Positions 51,596-62,900 of a stretch of 64,000 nucleotides of DNA are shown here, in pieces. Every line of letters starts with the position of its first letter. Position 1 is the stretch's first letter. A program made the translations under genes and the position numbers. Location: positions 1,677,534 to 1,741,533 of the forward strand of contig NZ_SOBT01000008.1 of assembly GCF_004364935.1 (NCBI RefSeq). Reading direction: 5' to 3'. This DNA is from Panacagrimonas perspica. Its GTDB lineage: Bacteria; Pseudomonadota; Gammaproteobacteria; Nevskiales; Nevskiaceae. The notes below the pieces were generated by a model. That model did no database searches. It saw nothing but the letters and a program-made list of their open reading frames with translations, and was not told where the DNA came from.

Positions 51596-52291
51596 TCACA
51601 CCGTGAGGTGGTGCTTCACCATCTCGTCGGTCAGCTCGCCGATCGCACCGCCCGCGACGTTGCGTCCCTTGTCGAGAATGCAGAAGTCGCTGGCCACGCG
51701 GCGCACGAACGGCAGCTTCTGTTCGACGATCAGCACCGTCAGCCCCTGTTCCTGGTTCAGACGCAGGATCAGATCCCCGATCTCGTGGACGATATTGGGC
51801 TGGATGCCTTCGCAGGGCTCGTCGAGGATCAGCATCCTGGGTTGCAGCAATAGCGCGCGGCCGATCGCCAGCTGTTGCTGCTGACCGCCGGACAGATCAC
51901 CGCCGCGCCGCCGCAGCATCTGCTTGAGCACCGGGAACGTCGTGTAGACGCGCTCCAGTGCATCGGCCGGACGCTCGCGCTTGGCGAACAGGCCCATGCG
52001 CAGGTTCTCTTCGACGGTGAGCTGCGAAAAGATCTCGCGTCCCTGCGGCACGTAGCCGATGCCCATCCCGGCACGCGCCTCGGCGGCAGACTTGCGCAGA
52101 TCGCGATTCTCGAAGCCGATCTCGCCGGAGGCCGCGGGAATCAGCCCCATGACGCACTTGAGCAACGTGGTCTTGCCCATGCCGTTGCGGCCCATCAGGC
52201 AGGTGCGCGATCCGGGACGGATCGTCATGTCGATGTCCCACAGCGTGTGGCTGCCGCCGTAGAACTGGTTGAGGTTCTTGATCGCGATCAT
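51596..52291 (-). CDS. urtE: Urea ABC transporter ATP-binding protein UrtE
   Basis: 231 aa ATPase of the LivF type. Walker A GRNGMGKTTL, signature LSGGQQQQLAIGRALL, Walker B MLILDEPCEGIQPN. The EGIQPNIV stretch is characteristic of UrtE. Last gene of the urt operon; one nucleotide separates it from urtD. Powers high-affinity urea import with UrtD. Confidence 0.96.
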   Translation of the reverse strand: MIAIKNLNQFYGGSHTLWDIDMTIRPGSRTCLMGRNGMGKTTLLKCVMGLIPAASGEIGFENRDLRKSAAEARAGMGIGYVPQGREIFSQLTVEENLRMGLFAKRERPADALERVYTTFPVLKQMLRRRGGDLSGGQQQQLAIGRALLLQPRMLILDEPCEGIQPNIVHEIGDLILRLNQEQGLTVLIVEQKLPFVRRVASDFCILDKGRNVAGGAIGELTDEMVKHHLTV

Positions 52292-52292
52292 C

Positions 52293-53140
<848 letters not shown>

Positions 53141-53144
<4 letters not shown>

Positions 53145-54316
53145 CGGGCTCTCCGCGCGCGCTGCAGCCGCAGCGTATCGATCTTCGCCTTCAGGTCCGG
53201 CAGCACGCCGACGATGCCCTTGGGCAGGAACAGCGTGACGACGACGAACAGCGCGCCGAGCGCGTACAGCCAGACGTCGGGCAGCGCGTCGGTCAGCACC
53301 GTCTTGGCGTAGTTCACCAGCACCGCGCCGACGACGGCGCCGTACAAGGTCCCTCGCCCGCCAACCGCCACCCAGATCACGACCTCGATCGAGTTGATCG
53401 GCGCGAACTCGCCCGGGTTGATGATGCCGACCTGCGGCACGTACAGCGCACCGGCCAGGCCCGCGAGCATCGCCGAGAACGTGAACAGCCAGAGCTTGTA
53501 GTTCTCCACGCGATAGCCGATGAAGCGTGCGCGGCTCTCGGCGTCGCGGATCGCCTGCACGACGCGACCGAAGCGCGATCGCACCACGTAGCGGCAGGCG
53601 AAGTAGCCGAAGCCCAGGCAGACGCCCGTGGCGACGAACAGCGCGATGCGCACGCCCGGCTGCTTGAGGTCCATCCCCAGCAGATCCTTGAAGTCGGTCA
53701 GGCCGTTGTTGCCGCCGAAGCCCATCTCGTTGCGGAAGAACGCCAGCAGCAGCGCGTAGGTCAGCGCCTGCGTGATGATCGACAGGTACACGCCGGTCAC
53801 GCGCGAGCGGAACGCCAGCCACCCGAACACGTAGGCCAGCAGCCCCGGTATGAACACGACCATGATCATCGCGAACCAGAACTGGTCCATGCCCTGCCAG
53901 AACCACGGCAGCTCCTTCCAGTTCAGGAACACCATGAAGTCCGGCAGCACCGGATCGGCATACACGCCGCGCGTGCCGATCTGGCGCATCAGGTACATGC
54001 CCATCGCGTAGCCGCCCAGCGCGAAGAACGCGGTGTGCCCGAGGCTCAGGATTCCGCAGTAACCCCAGATCAGGTCCACCGCCACCGCCAGCAGCGCGTA
54101 GCACATGTACTTGCCGATCAGCGTCACGCTGTACGAGGACAGGTGCAGCACGTTGCCCTCGGGCACCACGAGGTGAAGGATCGGCACCAGCACGGTGACG
54201 ATCGCGAGCACGGTCAGGAACAACCCGCTCGGCAGGTCGTTGCGCATCAGCAGCTGGTAGGGCGTCGGCGGCGCGTGTTTCGCGAGCTTGCGCGGTGCTT
54301 CCATGGCGTTTTCCAT
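53141..54316 (-). CDS. urtC: Urea ABC transporter permease UrtC
   Basis: 391 aa, LivM-like permease with about ten membrane helices; WGYCGILSLGHTAFFALGGY is the UrtC signature and RDAESRARFIGYRVENYKLW the coupling loop. The ATG at 54316 is taken as start; an ATG at 54304 is also possible. A REP-like repeat separates it from urtB. Confidence 0.95.
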
Positions 54317-54332
54317 CAGGCGATCCCATCCC

Positions 54333-54399
54333 GTAGCCCGGACGGAGTCCGGGATCCCACCATCAAGTCGTACGTCGTTCCGGACTCCGTCCGGGCTAC
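54333..54399. repeat. REP-like pair inside the urt operon
   Basis: GTAGCCCGGACGGAGTCCGG and CCGGACTCCGTCCGGGCTAC, inverted, in the 94-bp gap between urtB and urtC. It can form stable hairpins in the mRNA and may protect or attenuate the transcript. Confidence 0.8.
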
Positions 54400-54410
54400 G
54401 AGAACGTTCA

Positions 54411-56138
54411 TCAATGTCCCTCCGCCGCGCGGCCTTTCTGTGGGAACAAGCCACGCGGCTTGCGCTGGATGAACAGGATCAGCGCGACCAGCACGAGGAT
54501 CTTGGCGAGTACGGCACCGGCATACGGTTCGAGCAGCTTGTTGATGACACCCAGCGACATGCCGCCGATCAGCGTGCCCCAGAGATTCCCGACGCCGCCG
54601 AAGACCACGACCATGAACGAGTCGATGATGTAGGCCTGCCCCAGGTTGGGACCGACGTTGGTGAGCTGCGACAGCGCCACGCCGGCGATGCCCGCGATGC
54701 CGGCGCCCAGGCCGAACGTGGCGGCGTCGACGAAGGCGCTGCGCACGCCCATCGCCCGCGCCATCGGCCGGTTCAGCGACACGGCGCGCACCTGCAGGCC
54801 CAGCGGCGTGCGCTTGAGCACCGCCACCAGCGCTGCGAAGACCATCAGCGAGAACACCAGGATGTAGAGACGGTTGTAGGTCAGCGCGAGCGCATCGTTG
54901 ACCTGCCAGACGCCGCTCATGAATTCAGGGATCGACACCGGCCGGTTGTTCGGCGAGAACACCGAGCGCACGAGCTGCTGCAGGATCAGCGACAGGCCGA
55001 ACGTCGCGAGCAACGTCTCCAGCGGCCGCCCGTACAGGAAGCGCACGATGCCGCGTTCGATGGCGACACCGAACGCGCCGGACACCAGGAACGCCGCCGG
55101 CACCGACAGCAGCAGCGCCAGGCCGTGGTTGTCCGGAATCAGCAGCTGCATCACGTAGGCGGTGTAGGCGCCGAGCATGATCAGCTCGCCGTGCGCCATG
55201 TTGATCACGCCCATGACGCCGAACGTGATGGCCAGGCCAATGGCCGCCAGCACCAGCACCGAGCCCAGCGACAGGCCGAAGAACATCGTCTCGGCCGCGC
55301 CGTAGACCGAGCGCCAGAAGTTGATGTTGTCGAGCGCCGCGTTCGCCGCCAGGCGCACGCGCTCGTCCGGCTCCGCGAGCGTGCCGTCTTCAGCCGGGGT
55401 GACCAGCGTCGTGAGCCGGTTGTGCACTTCGGGGGCGAGTTCACCGTCGAGCGCGCGCACCGCCGCGAGGCGGGTGTCGGCCTCGGGGCTTTCCAGATCC
55501 GCCAGCGCCAGGCCCACCTCGATCGCCCGCTTCACTTTCGTGTCATTTTCAGCGGCGAGGGTCGCGCGGAACGAGGCGACGGTGGTTTCGTCCAGCGCGC
55601 GCATCGATTCCTTGACGGCGGACAGGCGGACCGCCGGATCGGGATCGGTCAGCGCGATCTGTGCCAGCAGGTTCTTCAGCGACTTGCGCAGCGAGTTGTT
55701 GGTGCCGATCTTCGACAGGCCCTCGGCAGGCTCGGTACCCAGGGATTTCTGCGTGACCGGATCGGTCAGCGCGAGCGATTCCTCGCCTCCTTCCACCGCC
55801 TCGGCGACGACGACGACGCCGTCGCTGCTGCGGGCGTACAGCTTTCCATCCAGGAACGCCGCCAGCGTCGGCCGTGCGTTGGGATGTCCCGACACGGCGA
55901 CCTTCTGGGCCACCGCTTCCTTCTCGGCGAAATTCGCATTCGCCAGCGGCGCGAGCAGCGCCGCCAGATCATTCGTGGCCGCGGGTGCGACCGTTGTTGC
56001 TGCCACCGCAGGCTCGACCGGCGCTGCCGCTGCCTCGTCGGCCTTGGCCGTCGAAGCGCCAAACGCCGCGAGACCCAGTGCGGCGCACAGGATCGCGAGC
56101 TGATGTCGAAGGCACAGCTTGGGGCGGATCGGCTTCAT
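54411..56138 (-). CDS. urtB: Urea ABC transporter permease UrtB
   Basis: 575 aa. Signal-like N-terminus (LAILCAALGLAAFGASTAKA), then about 220 residues of HEAT-like helical sequence (AVRLSAVKESMRALDETTV, TRLAAVRALDGEL) that would be periplasmic, then a LivH-like permease domain with GVMGVINMAHGELIMLGAY. Long N-terminal extensions are usual in UrtB. Located 196 nt after urtA, with a strong hairpin in the gap. Confidence 0.95.
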   Translation of the reverse strand: MKPIRPKLCLRHQLAILCAALGLAAFGASTAKADEAAAAPVEPAVAATTVAPAATNDLAALLAPLANANFAEKEAVAQKVAVSGHPNARPTLAAFLDGKLYARSSDGVVVVAEAVEGGEESLALTDPVTQKSLGTEPAEGLSKIGTNNSLRKSLKNLLAQIALTDPDPAVRLSAVKESMRALDETTVASFRATLAAENDTKVKRAIEVGLALADLESPEADTRLAAVRALDGELAPEVHNRLTTLVTPAEDGTLAEPDERVRLAANAALDNINFWRSVYGAAETMFFGLSLGSVLVLAAIGLAITFGVMGVINMAHGELIMLGAYTAYVMQLLIPDNHGLALLLSVPAAFLVSGAFGVAIERGIVRFLYGRPLETLLATFGLSLILQQLVRSVFSPNNRPVSIPEFMSGVWQVNDALALTYNRLYILVFSLMVFAALVAVLKRTPLGLQVRAVSLNRPMARAMGVRSAFVDAATFGLGAGIAGIAGVALSQLTNVGPNLGQAYIIDSFMVVVFGGVGNLWGTLIGGMSLGVINKLLEPYAGAVLAKILVLVALILFIQRKPRGLFPQKGRAAEGH

Positions 56139-56240
56139 GGCAATTCGACTAGCGAGGACCGGGCCAAAACCGGACTTCCTGATCAGGCAGGAAGCCGGTT
56201 CCCAGGGGCCTCAGGAGAGGGTGGTGTCCGGATCGGACTT

Positions 56241-56276
56241 GTCTCCCTCCCCCCGCGACAGCGGGGAGAGGGAGAC
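56241..56276 (-). terminator. Hairpin between urtA and urtB (attenuator)
   Basis: GTCTCCCTCCCCCCGC, loop GACA, GCGGGGAGAGGGAGAC: 16-bp arms with one mismatch. Placed after the binding-protein gene it could cause partial termination or mRNA stabilisation, giving more UrtA than permease. The motif also looks like a dispersed palindrome. Confidence 0.55.
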
Positions 56277-56334
56277 AGCGGAGGAGATCGTCGACCGACG
56301 CTCCGAACCCGAACACCGATTCAAATCACCCGGC

Positions 56335-57630
56335 TCAGTAGTTCTGGCCCGAGCACTTCTTGGTCTTCGTGTTGTAGTTGCCGCACTTGAGCTTCACCCA
56401 GTCGGCCTCGATGTCCTTCGAGCCGTCGAGGAAATCGCTCCAGGCGTCGCCCGGCACTTCCTTGTCGGTCTTCCAGACGATGTCGAACTGGCCGTCTTCA
56501 CGCACTTCGCCGATGTAGACGGGCTTCGTGATGTGATGGTTGGGCAGCATCGTCGCGGTGCCGCCGGTGAGGTTGGGCACCGACAGGCCGATGATCGACT
56601 CGCTGACCTTGTCGACGTCCACGCTCTTGGCCTTCTCGGCCGCTTCGACCCACAGCTTGAAGCCGATCACCGTGGCTTCCATCGGATCGTTGAACGTGCG
56701 CTTCGGGTTCTTCGTGAACGCGCGCCAGGTCTTGATCGCGGCGGAGTTGGCCGGCGCGCTGTAGGTCTGGAAGTAGTTCCACGCGGCCAGATGGCCGACC
56801 AGGGGCTTGGCATCCAGGCCGGCGAGTTCTTCCTCACCGACCGAGAAGGCCACGACCGGGATGTCTTCGGCCGAGATCTTCTGGTTGCCCAGTTCCTTGT
56901 AGAACGGAACGTTGGCGTCGCCGTTGATCGTCGAGACCACCGCCGTCTTCTTGCCCGCGCTGCCGAACTTCTTGATGTCGGACACGATCGACTGCCAGTC
57001 GGAATGACCGAACGGCGTGTAGTTGATCATGATGTCTTCCGGCTTCACGCCCTTGTCCTTGAGGTAGGCCTCGAGGATCTTGTTCGTGGTGCGCGGATAG
57101 ACGTAGTCCGTGCCGGCCAGCACCCAGCGCTTCACGCCGATGTCCTTCATCAGGTAATCGACGGCCGGGATGGCCTGCTGGTTGGGCGAAGCGCCGGTGT
57201 AGAAGACGTTCTTCGAGGACTCCTCGCCCTCGTACTGCACCGGGTAGAACAGCAGGCCCTTGTTCTTCTCGAACACCGGCAGCACCGACTTGCGCGACAC
57301 CGAGGTCCAGCAGCCGAAGGTCACGGCGACCTTGTCCTTCACGAGCAGCTGCTCGGCCTTCTCGGCGAACAGCGGCCAGTTCGACGCCGGGTCGACGACC
57401 ACGGCCTCGAGCTTCTTGCCGAGCACGCCGCCCTTCTTGTTCTGCTCGTCGATCATCATCAGGACGGTGTCCTTCAGCGTGGTCTCCGAGATGGCCATCG
57501 TGCCGGACAGCGAGTGCAGCACGCCGACCTTGATGGTGTCCGCCGCCTGCGCGATCTGGGCTGCGCCCAGCAGCGCCAGTGCCGCTGCGCCGCCGAGCAT
57601 CCGGCGTGCCAATGAATTCGAAATCGTCAT
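56335..57630 (-). CDS. urtA: Urea ABC transporter substrate-binding protein UrtA
   Basis: 431 aa. Signal peptide GGAAALALLGAAQIAQA, then DTIKVGVLHSLSGTMAISET, the strongly conserved UrtA N-terminus; FGCWTSVSRKSVLPVFEKN and YVYPRTTNKILEAYL follow. Binds urea (or short amides) in the periplasm. The ATG at 57630 has GAGG upstream. It follows the porin gene by 51 nt. Confidence 0.97.
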   Translation of the reverse strand: MTISNSLARRMLGGAAALALLGAAQIAQAADTIKVGVLHSLSGTMAISETTLKDTVLMMIDEQNKKGGVLGKKLEAVVVDPASNWPLFAEKAEQLLVKDKVAVTFGCWTSVSRKSVLPVFEKNKGLLFYPVQYEGEESSKNVFYTGASPNQQAIPAVDYLMKDIGVKRWVLAGTDYVYPRTTNKILEAYLKDKGVKPEDIMINYTPFGHSDWQSIVSDIKKFGSAGKKTAVVSTINGDANVPFYKELGNQKISAEDIPVVAFSVGEEELAGLDAKPLVGHLAAWNYFQTYSAPANSAAIKTWRAFTKNPKRTFNDPMEATVIGFKLWVEAAEKAKSVDVDKVSESIIGLSVPNLTGGTATMLPNHHITKPVYIGEVREDGQFDIVWKTDKEVPGDAWSDFLDGSKDIEADWVKLKCGNYNTKTKKCSGQNY

Positions 57631-57681
57631 GGGAATCCTCTTGCTTGGATGTTTGTCGATTGAGTGAAAGTGCATCCGCGA

Positions 57682-58779
57682 TCAGATGCGGAACTGCACG
57701 CCCAGACCCACCTGCGTGACGTCCGGCGCCGCGTTGTCGTAGTCCGTGTCGACGTAGAACAGGCTCAGGCGGCAGTTGAAGGCCTTGATGATGTAGTTGA
57801 GGTTGAGCTCCATCGTTTCCTGCGTGAAATCGACGGTGCCTTCCTCGTAGTCCGTCTCGGCGTACTTGCCGAGCACCTGGAACTTGCCGATGCCGACCTG
57901 CTGCGGGAACAGGAACGCGCCGAGCACGAAGAAGCCATCGCTCTCGGTGAACGCGCCGGCAGGCAGGCCGGGGCCCGTGCTGTAGCCGCCGAACTCGTCG
58001 TACTTCGCGTATTCGGCTTCCACGGTGAACGCGCCGCCGCCCGCCACCTTCTTCTCGAGCAGGAAGTCGGCCGTGTAGGCGCTCGTGCCGCTGGTTTCCT
58101 GGTGCGTGGCCAGGCCCACGGAGAGGATGTCCTTCTCGCCGTAGTAGGTGCCGTTGAGGTAGTAGCCCGACTCGATGTCCCAGAAGCTGTAGTGCAGGCG
58201 GCCGGCGATGACCGTGTCCTTGTCGCCCAGCGTGCTGCCGGCGTCGAAGATGCCCAGCGAGATCTTCAGGCGGTCGAAGTCGCCCCAGTAGGCGACGCCG
58301 TTGTTGCGGCCGGCCGCGACGAACGGATAGCCGTCCTGCACGCCGTCGACGTAAGGCACGAAGTTGTTCGCGAAGTACGGGCCGTAAAGGTTGGCGCGAT
58401 CCGACGGCGGCAGGAAGCGGCCAGCCCAGATGTTCACCGTCGGCGAGAACTCGAAGCGTCCCACCGCGTCGATGATCTGGACGTCGTTCTCGGCGTCACC
58501 CTGGTAGTCGGTGTTCAGCGTGAACTTGATCTGCTCGGTGATGCTGCCGTTGATGTTGATGCGCGCGCTGTCGAGGTTGAAATCGTTGACGTCCTCGGCG
58601 GCGCCGTCGACATCGGTGCTGCGGAAGCTGCTGCGCATTTCCGCGCCCAGGCTGACCGGCGGCAGCGTGATCGTGGCGGCCTGCGCGGCGGCACCGAACA
58701 TCAGGGGCGCGAGGCCCAGGGACGCCATGCCGAGGCGCTTCAGGTTTCGACGAGGGCTTGCGCCCGCATTGCGTTTCAT
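57682..58779 (-). CDS. Outer-membrane porin of the urea/amide uptake operon
   Basis: 365 aa. Signal peptide MASLGLAPLMFGAAAQA; mature protein made of alternating amphipathic strands (FTLNTDYQGDAENDVQIIDA, YYLNGTYYGEKD) and ending in a terminal aromatic-type strand (TQVGLGVQFRI) as in 16-stranded porins of the OprP/FmdC type. First gene of the urt operon; it probably admits urea or short amides across the outer membrane. AGGGAG precedes the ATG at 58779. Confidence 0.9.
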   Translation of the reverse strand: MKRNAGASPRRNLKRLGMASLGLAPLMFGAAAQAATITLPPVSLGAEMRSSFRSTDVDGAAEDVNDFNLDSARININGSITEQIKFTLNTDYQGDAENDVQIIDAVGRFEFSPTVNIWAGRFLPPSDRANLYGPYFANNFVPYVDGVQDGYPFVAAGRNNGVAYWGDFDRLKISLGIFDAGSTLGDKDTVIAGRLHYSFWDIESGYYLNGTYYGEKDILSVGLATHQETSGTSAYTADFLLEKKVAGGGAFTVEAEYAKYDEFGGYSTGPGLPAGAFTESDGFFVLGAFLFPQQVGIGKFQVLGKYAETDYEEGTVDFTQETMELNLNYIIKAFNCRLSLFYVDTDYDNAAPDVTQVGLGVQFRI

Positions 58780-58933
58780 GAGGTAGAACTCCCTGTTGAC
58801 TGTGATGAAGCGGAGCCGAACGGCTCCTTTGGGTCCGAGTGATGCACCGTCGGAGGCGGCTTGTTGCTGGATCGGTTTTTTCATGTGCATGGGTCCACGC
58901 GTCGTCGTGGCCTTATGCGGATCGACGACGCCC

Positions 58934-59018
58934 GTAGCCCGGACGTTGAATTTCGCGAAGCGAAAGAGCGGGGTTTCCCTCTCGTCGGAGCGGCCATCCC
59001 GGACTTCGTCCGGGCTAC
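58934..59018. repeat. REP-like pair, degenerate left arm
   Basis: GTAGCCCGGACGTTGAATTT at the left has lost part of the palindrome; the right arm CCCGGACTTCGTCCGGG plus CTAC is intact. Lies upstream of the porin gene, between it and the response-regulator gene. A separate small palindrome GGAGCCGAACGGCTCC lies at 58812-58827 just before the porin start. Confidence 0.65.
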
Positions 59019-59047
59019 GTCGAGGTGATCGCGCGCGTCGATCGTCA

Positions 59048-59956
59048 TCACGCGTCCGCCGGCGACGTGCCGGCGCGCCCCTTGTTGATGGCCACCGTCG
59101 TCGCGGCGGTGCGCGTCTCGACGTTGAGCTTTTGAAAGATGTGTTCGAGGTGCTTGTTGACGGTGCGCGGACTCATGTCGAGCACGCCGCCGACCTCGAC
59201 GTTGGTCTTGCCCAGCGCCACCCAGTGCAGGACCTCGGCCTCGCGCTGCGTGAGCTTCAGCGCACGCACCAGCGCCTCGGGTTCGGGCACGTGCGCCTGG
59301 CTCTGGATCAGCAGGCGCTGATCGCCGCCACGCGCCGAGCCGAGACGGCTGAACACCAGGCGACGCTCGCGCGTGGGCCACACGCAGCTGGTTTCCTGGT
59401 CCTTGCCGACCCACTGGCGCAGCGCGATCGGCAGGCGCTCGTCGGCATCGAGAATGTCCTTGAGCCAGCGGCGCGCCAGCGGCGTGGCCCAACGCACGCG
59501 ACGTTCTTCGTCAATCGCGACGATCGCGTCGCCGGCCGCATCCGCCGCCTGCTGGCTCTCGGCCATCTGGCGCGCATTGGCCAGGTGCGCCGCGATGCGC
59601 GCGAGCACCTCCTGCGGGCGGATCGGCTTGGTCACGTAGTCGACGCCGCCGCACTGGAAGCCGCGCACGACATGATCGGTGTCGGTCAGGCCGGTCATGA
59701 AGACCACCGGGATGTGGCGCGTGCCCAGCTCGCGCTTCAGCCGCAGGCAGGTCTCGAAGCCGTCCAGGCCCGGCATCAGCGCGTCGAGCAGGATCAGGTC
59801 GGGTGGCTCGAGCTTGGCGCTCTCGAGCGCGCGCTCGCCGCTGGTCGCCACGCGCACGGTGTAGCCGCCCTGCTCGAGCGCGTCGTGCAGCATCGCCAGG
59901 TTGGCCGGCACGTCGTCGACGATCATCACGACGGCGTCGGGTCCGCTGCGGCTCAT
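59048..59956 (-). CDS. Response regulator with PAS-like linker and LuxR-type output domain
   Basis: 302 aa. Receiver domain with VDD near residue 13-15, Asp58 in LILLDALMPGLDG and the Lys in YVTKPIRP. A middle region (AGDAIVAIDEERRVRWATPLA) looks like a small PAS domain. C-terminal LuxR HTH: LTQREAEVLHWVALGKTNVEVG ... TVNKHLEHIFQKL. The ATG overlaps the stop of the giant kinase as ATGA, and the urt porin operon follows downstream on the same strand, so it is a strong candidate activator of urea uptake. Confidence 0.93.
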   Translation of the reverse strand: MSRSGPDAVVMIVDDVPANLAMLHDALEQGGYTVRVATSGERALESAKLEPPDLILLDALMPGLDGFETCLRLKRELGTRHIPVVFMTGLTDTDHVVRGFQCGGVDYVTKPIRPQEVLARIAAHLANARQMAESQQAADAAGDAIVAIDEERRVRWATPLARRWLKDILDADERLPIALRQWVGKDQETSCVWPTRERRLVFSRLGSARGGDQRLLIQSQAHVPEPEALVRALKLTQREAEVLHWVALGKTNVEVGGVLDMSPRTVNKHLEHIFQKLNVETRTAATTVAINKGRAGTSPADA

Positions 59957-62900
59957 GCGGCACCTCCGCGTTCGGAGGACGCCGTGCCGCCAGCCGCGTG
60001 GACGGTCTCGGCAATTTCCGCCGAAGGATCGGCGAGCAGATTCATGTATTCGGGCAGGCGGAAGGCCTGCACGTGTTCGCGCAGCCGCGCCGTGAAGGCG
60101 CCGTTGCGCGGATCCAGCCGATCGATCTCGTCGAGCTTGGTCAGGATGCCGCGCACGTGGCCCAGATCGCCGAGCACGCGCAGGGCCTGCAGACCCTGCT
60201 CCGGCAACGTCGCGGAGCCGCTCGCCTTCGCGTCGGTCACCGAAGTTCCGGGCTCGTCGGCTTCCTGGCTGCGCGCAATCCAGATCAAGTCCAGGCGCTC
60301 GCGCACCCGATCGAGCAGCCGCACGATGTTCACCGGCTTGACCAGGAAATCTTCCGGCGCGATCCCGGCGCTCTCGCCCAGATCCTTCTCGTACGAATCG
60401 GCCGAGATCACGACGATCGGCAGCGGCGCGGCGCGGTTGGCACGCAGCAGCCGCGCCGTCTCCCAGCCGCTCATGCCCGGCATGCCGATATCGAGCATCA
60501 CGAGGTCCGGCTGCACGTGACCGACCAGACGCAGCGCGTCGATGCCCGAGCTGGCTTCGGCCACTTCGAAACCGATCGGCTGCAGCACGCTGGCGAGGAA
60601 CCGGCGATCGACCGCGGAATCGTCGACGACCAGCACGCGGCGGCGCGGCCCCGCGTAACCGGCGACGTCGAGACGCGCGGGCTCCGCTGCACGCTTGGGC
60701 GTGCGCACCGCCGGCAGGAACAGGCGCACCACGAAAGTGCTGCCCTCGCCCGGTCGGCTCGTCGCGCTGAGTTCGCCGCCCATCAGGCTGGTCAGCAAGC
60801 GCGCGATTGTCAGGCCCAGCCCGGTCCCGGCCTCCGAACTGGCGGCAGCACTGGCGCCACGCTCGAAGGGCAGGAAGATGCGCTCCAGATCCACCGGATC
60901 GATTCCCTCTCCGGAATCGCGCACCTCGAAACTCACCATGTCCCGCCGGGACTGCACGCTCAGGCGAACGCTTCCGCGTGCCGTGAACTTCACCGCGTTG
61001 CCAAGGATGTTGATCAGGATCTGGCCGAGGCGCTTCTTGTCCGCGCGCACCACGGCCGGCAGCTTGCCCTGCACGTCGTAGTCGAAGGAAAGGTGCTTGT
61101 TCTGCGCCTGCAGCCGGAACATGCCGACGATCTGAGCGAGGAACTCCGGCAGGCGCAGCTCCTCGGTGTCGAGCTTGAGCTTGCCGCTCTCGATCTTGGC
61201 GATGTCGAGCAGGCCGTCGACCAGCGAGGCCAGGTGCTCACCGCTGCGGCGGATCACGGCGAGCGCATCGCGCCGGTGCAGCGGAATGGCCGGGTCGTAT
61301 TCGAGGATCTGCGCGTAGCCCAGGATGCTGTTGAGCGGCGTGCGCAGTTCGTGGCTGATGCCGGTGACGTAGCGGCTCTTGGCCTGGTTGGCCTTGTCGG
61401 CCACCTGCTTGGCCAGCTGCAGCTCGGCGTCGGTCTTCTTGTGCGCCTCGATCTCGCGCATCAGCAACTGCGTCTGGCGATCGGTCTCCTGCTGCGCGAC
61501 GCGCCGGCTCTCGGCGCTGAGCACGACGAACCAGCAGCCCACGCCGGTCCCCAGCAGCAGGACGCCGTAGACCGCCAGCACGCTGGCCCGCAAGGTCGCC
61601 GCCACTTCGGGCGCGCCGGAGACCTGGAAGATGTAGATCGAACCGAGAATGCCGGCGAGCACCGTGGAGGCGCCGACGAACAGCAGCGCGAAGCGGCCGA
61701 GCTGGGAATCGAGCTGCGTCGCGAAACCCGGCATCAGGCGCCGCAATGTCGCGGCAACCTGGTCCGGCAGGTTCGCGCCCGGCTTGCAGGCATCGTTGCA
61801 GCGCACGTCGAGCGAGCAGCACAGCGAGCAGATCGCGCCGCGATAGGCCGGGCACAGCGCCATGTCCTCGGTCTCGTAGCTCTTCTCGCAGATGACGCAG
61901 CGCTGCGACGACTTCTTCTTCAGGAACGTCGCGTCCGGCTGGCGCGCGATGTAGTAGCGGCCCTTCGTGTACCAGGCGATCAGCGGGGCGCAGACGAAGG
62001 CGGTGACCAGCGCGATGAACGCGGAGAAGGCCTGCGCGTGCGGCCCGAACGTCCCCGCGTAGGCCGCCACCGACAGCACCGAGGCGATCAGCATGCTGCC
62101 GACGCCCACCGGGTTGATGTCGTACAGATGGGCGCGCTTGAACTCGATGCCCTTCGGCGAAAAGCCCAGCGGCTTGTTGACGACCAGGTCCGCCACCAGC
62201 GCACCGACCCATGCGATGGCGATGTTCGAATACAGGCCCAGCACCTTCTGCAGCGCCGCGAAGACGCCCAGCTGCATCAGCAGCAGCGCGATGCCGACGT
62301 TGAACACGACCCAGACCACGCGACCCGGATGGCTGTGCGTGACACGGGCGAAGAAATTGGACCAGGCCAGCGAGCCGGCGTAGGCGTTGGTCGTGTTGAT
62401 CTTGAGCTGGCTGAGCACGACCAGCAGCGTCATCGCGATCAGCGCGAGCTGCGGCGACGAGAACACGTAGCCGTAGGCGTGCAGGTACATCGTCGCGGGT
62501 TCCAGCGCGTGCGCCGCCGGCACCAGGTGCTTCATCGCGACGAACGCCAGCAGTGCACCACCGAGCATGCGCAGCGCACCGAAGCCGATCCAGCCCGGAC
62601 CCGCGATCAGCAGGCTCGCGGTCCAGGCCTTGCGGTTCTCCTTGGTGCGCTCCGGCAGGAAGCGCAGGAAGTCGATCTGCTCGCCCACCTGCAGCACCAT
62701 CGACAGCACCAGGCTCGCCGCCGCGCCGAACATCAGCAGGTCGAAGCCCGCGCTGCCGTTGCCGATGAACGAAGGCAGTTCGGCCACGAGATCCGGCGAC
62801 TTCGCGAACACGAAGACATACGGCGCCGCCAGCAGGATCAGCCACAGCGGCTGCGTCCAGGCCTGGAAGCGGTTGATCAGCGTGATGCCGTGCGTCACCA

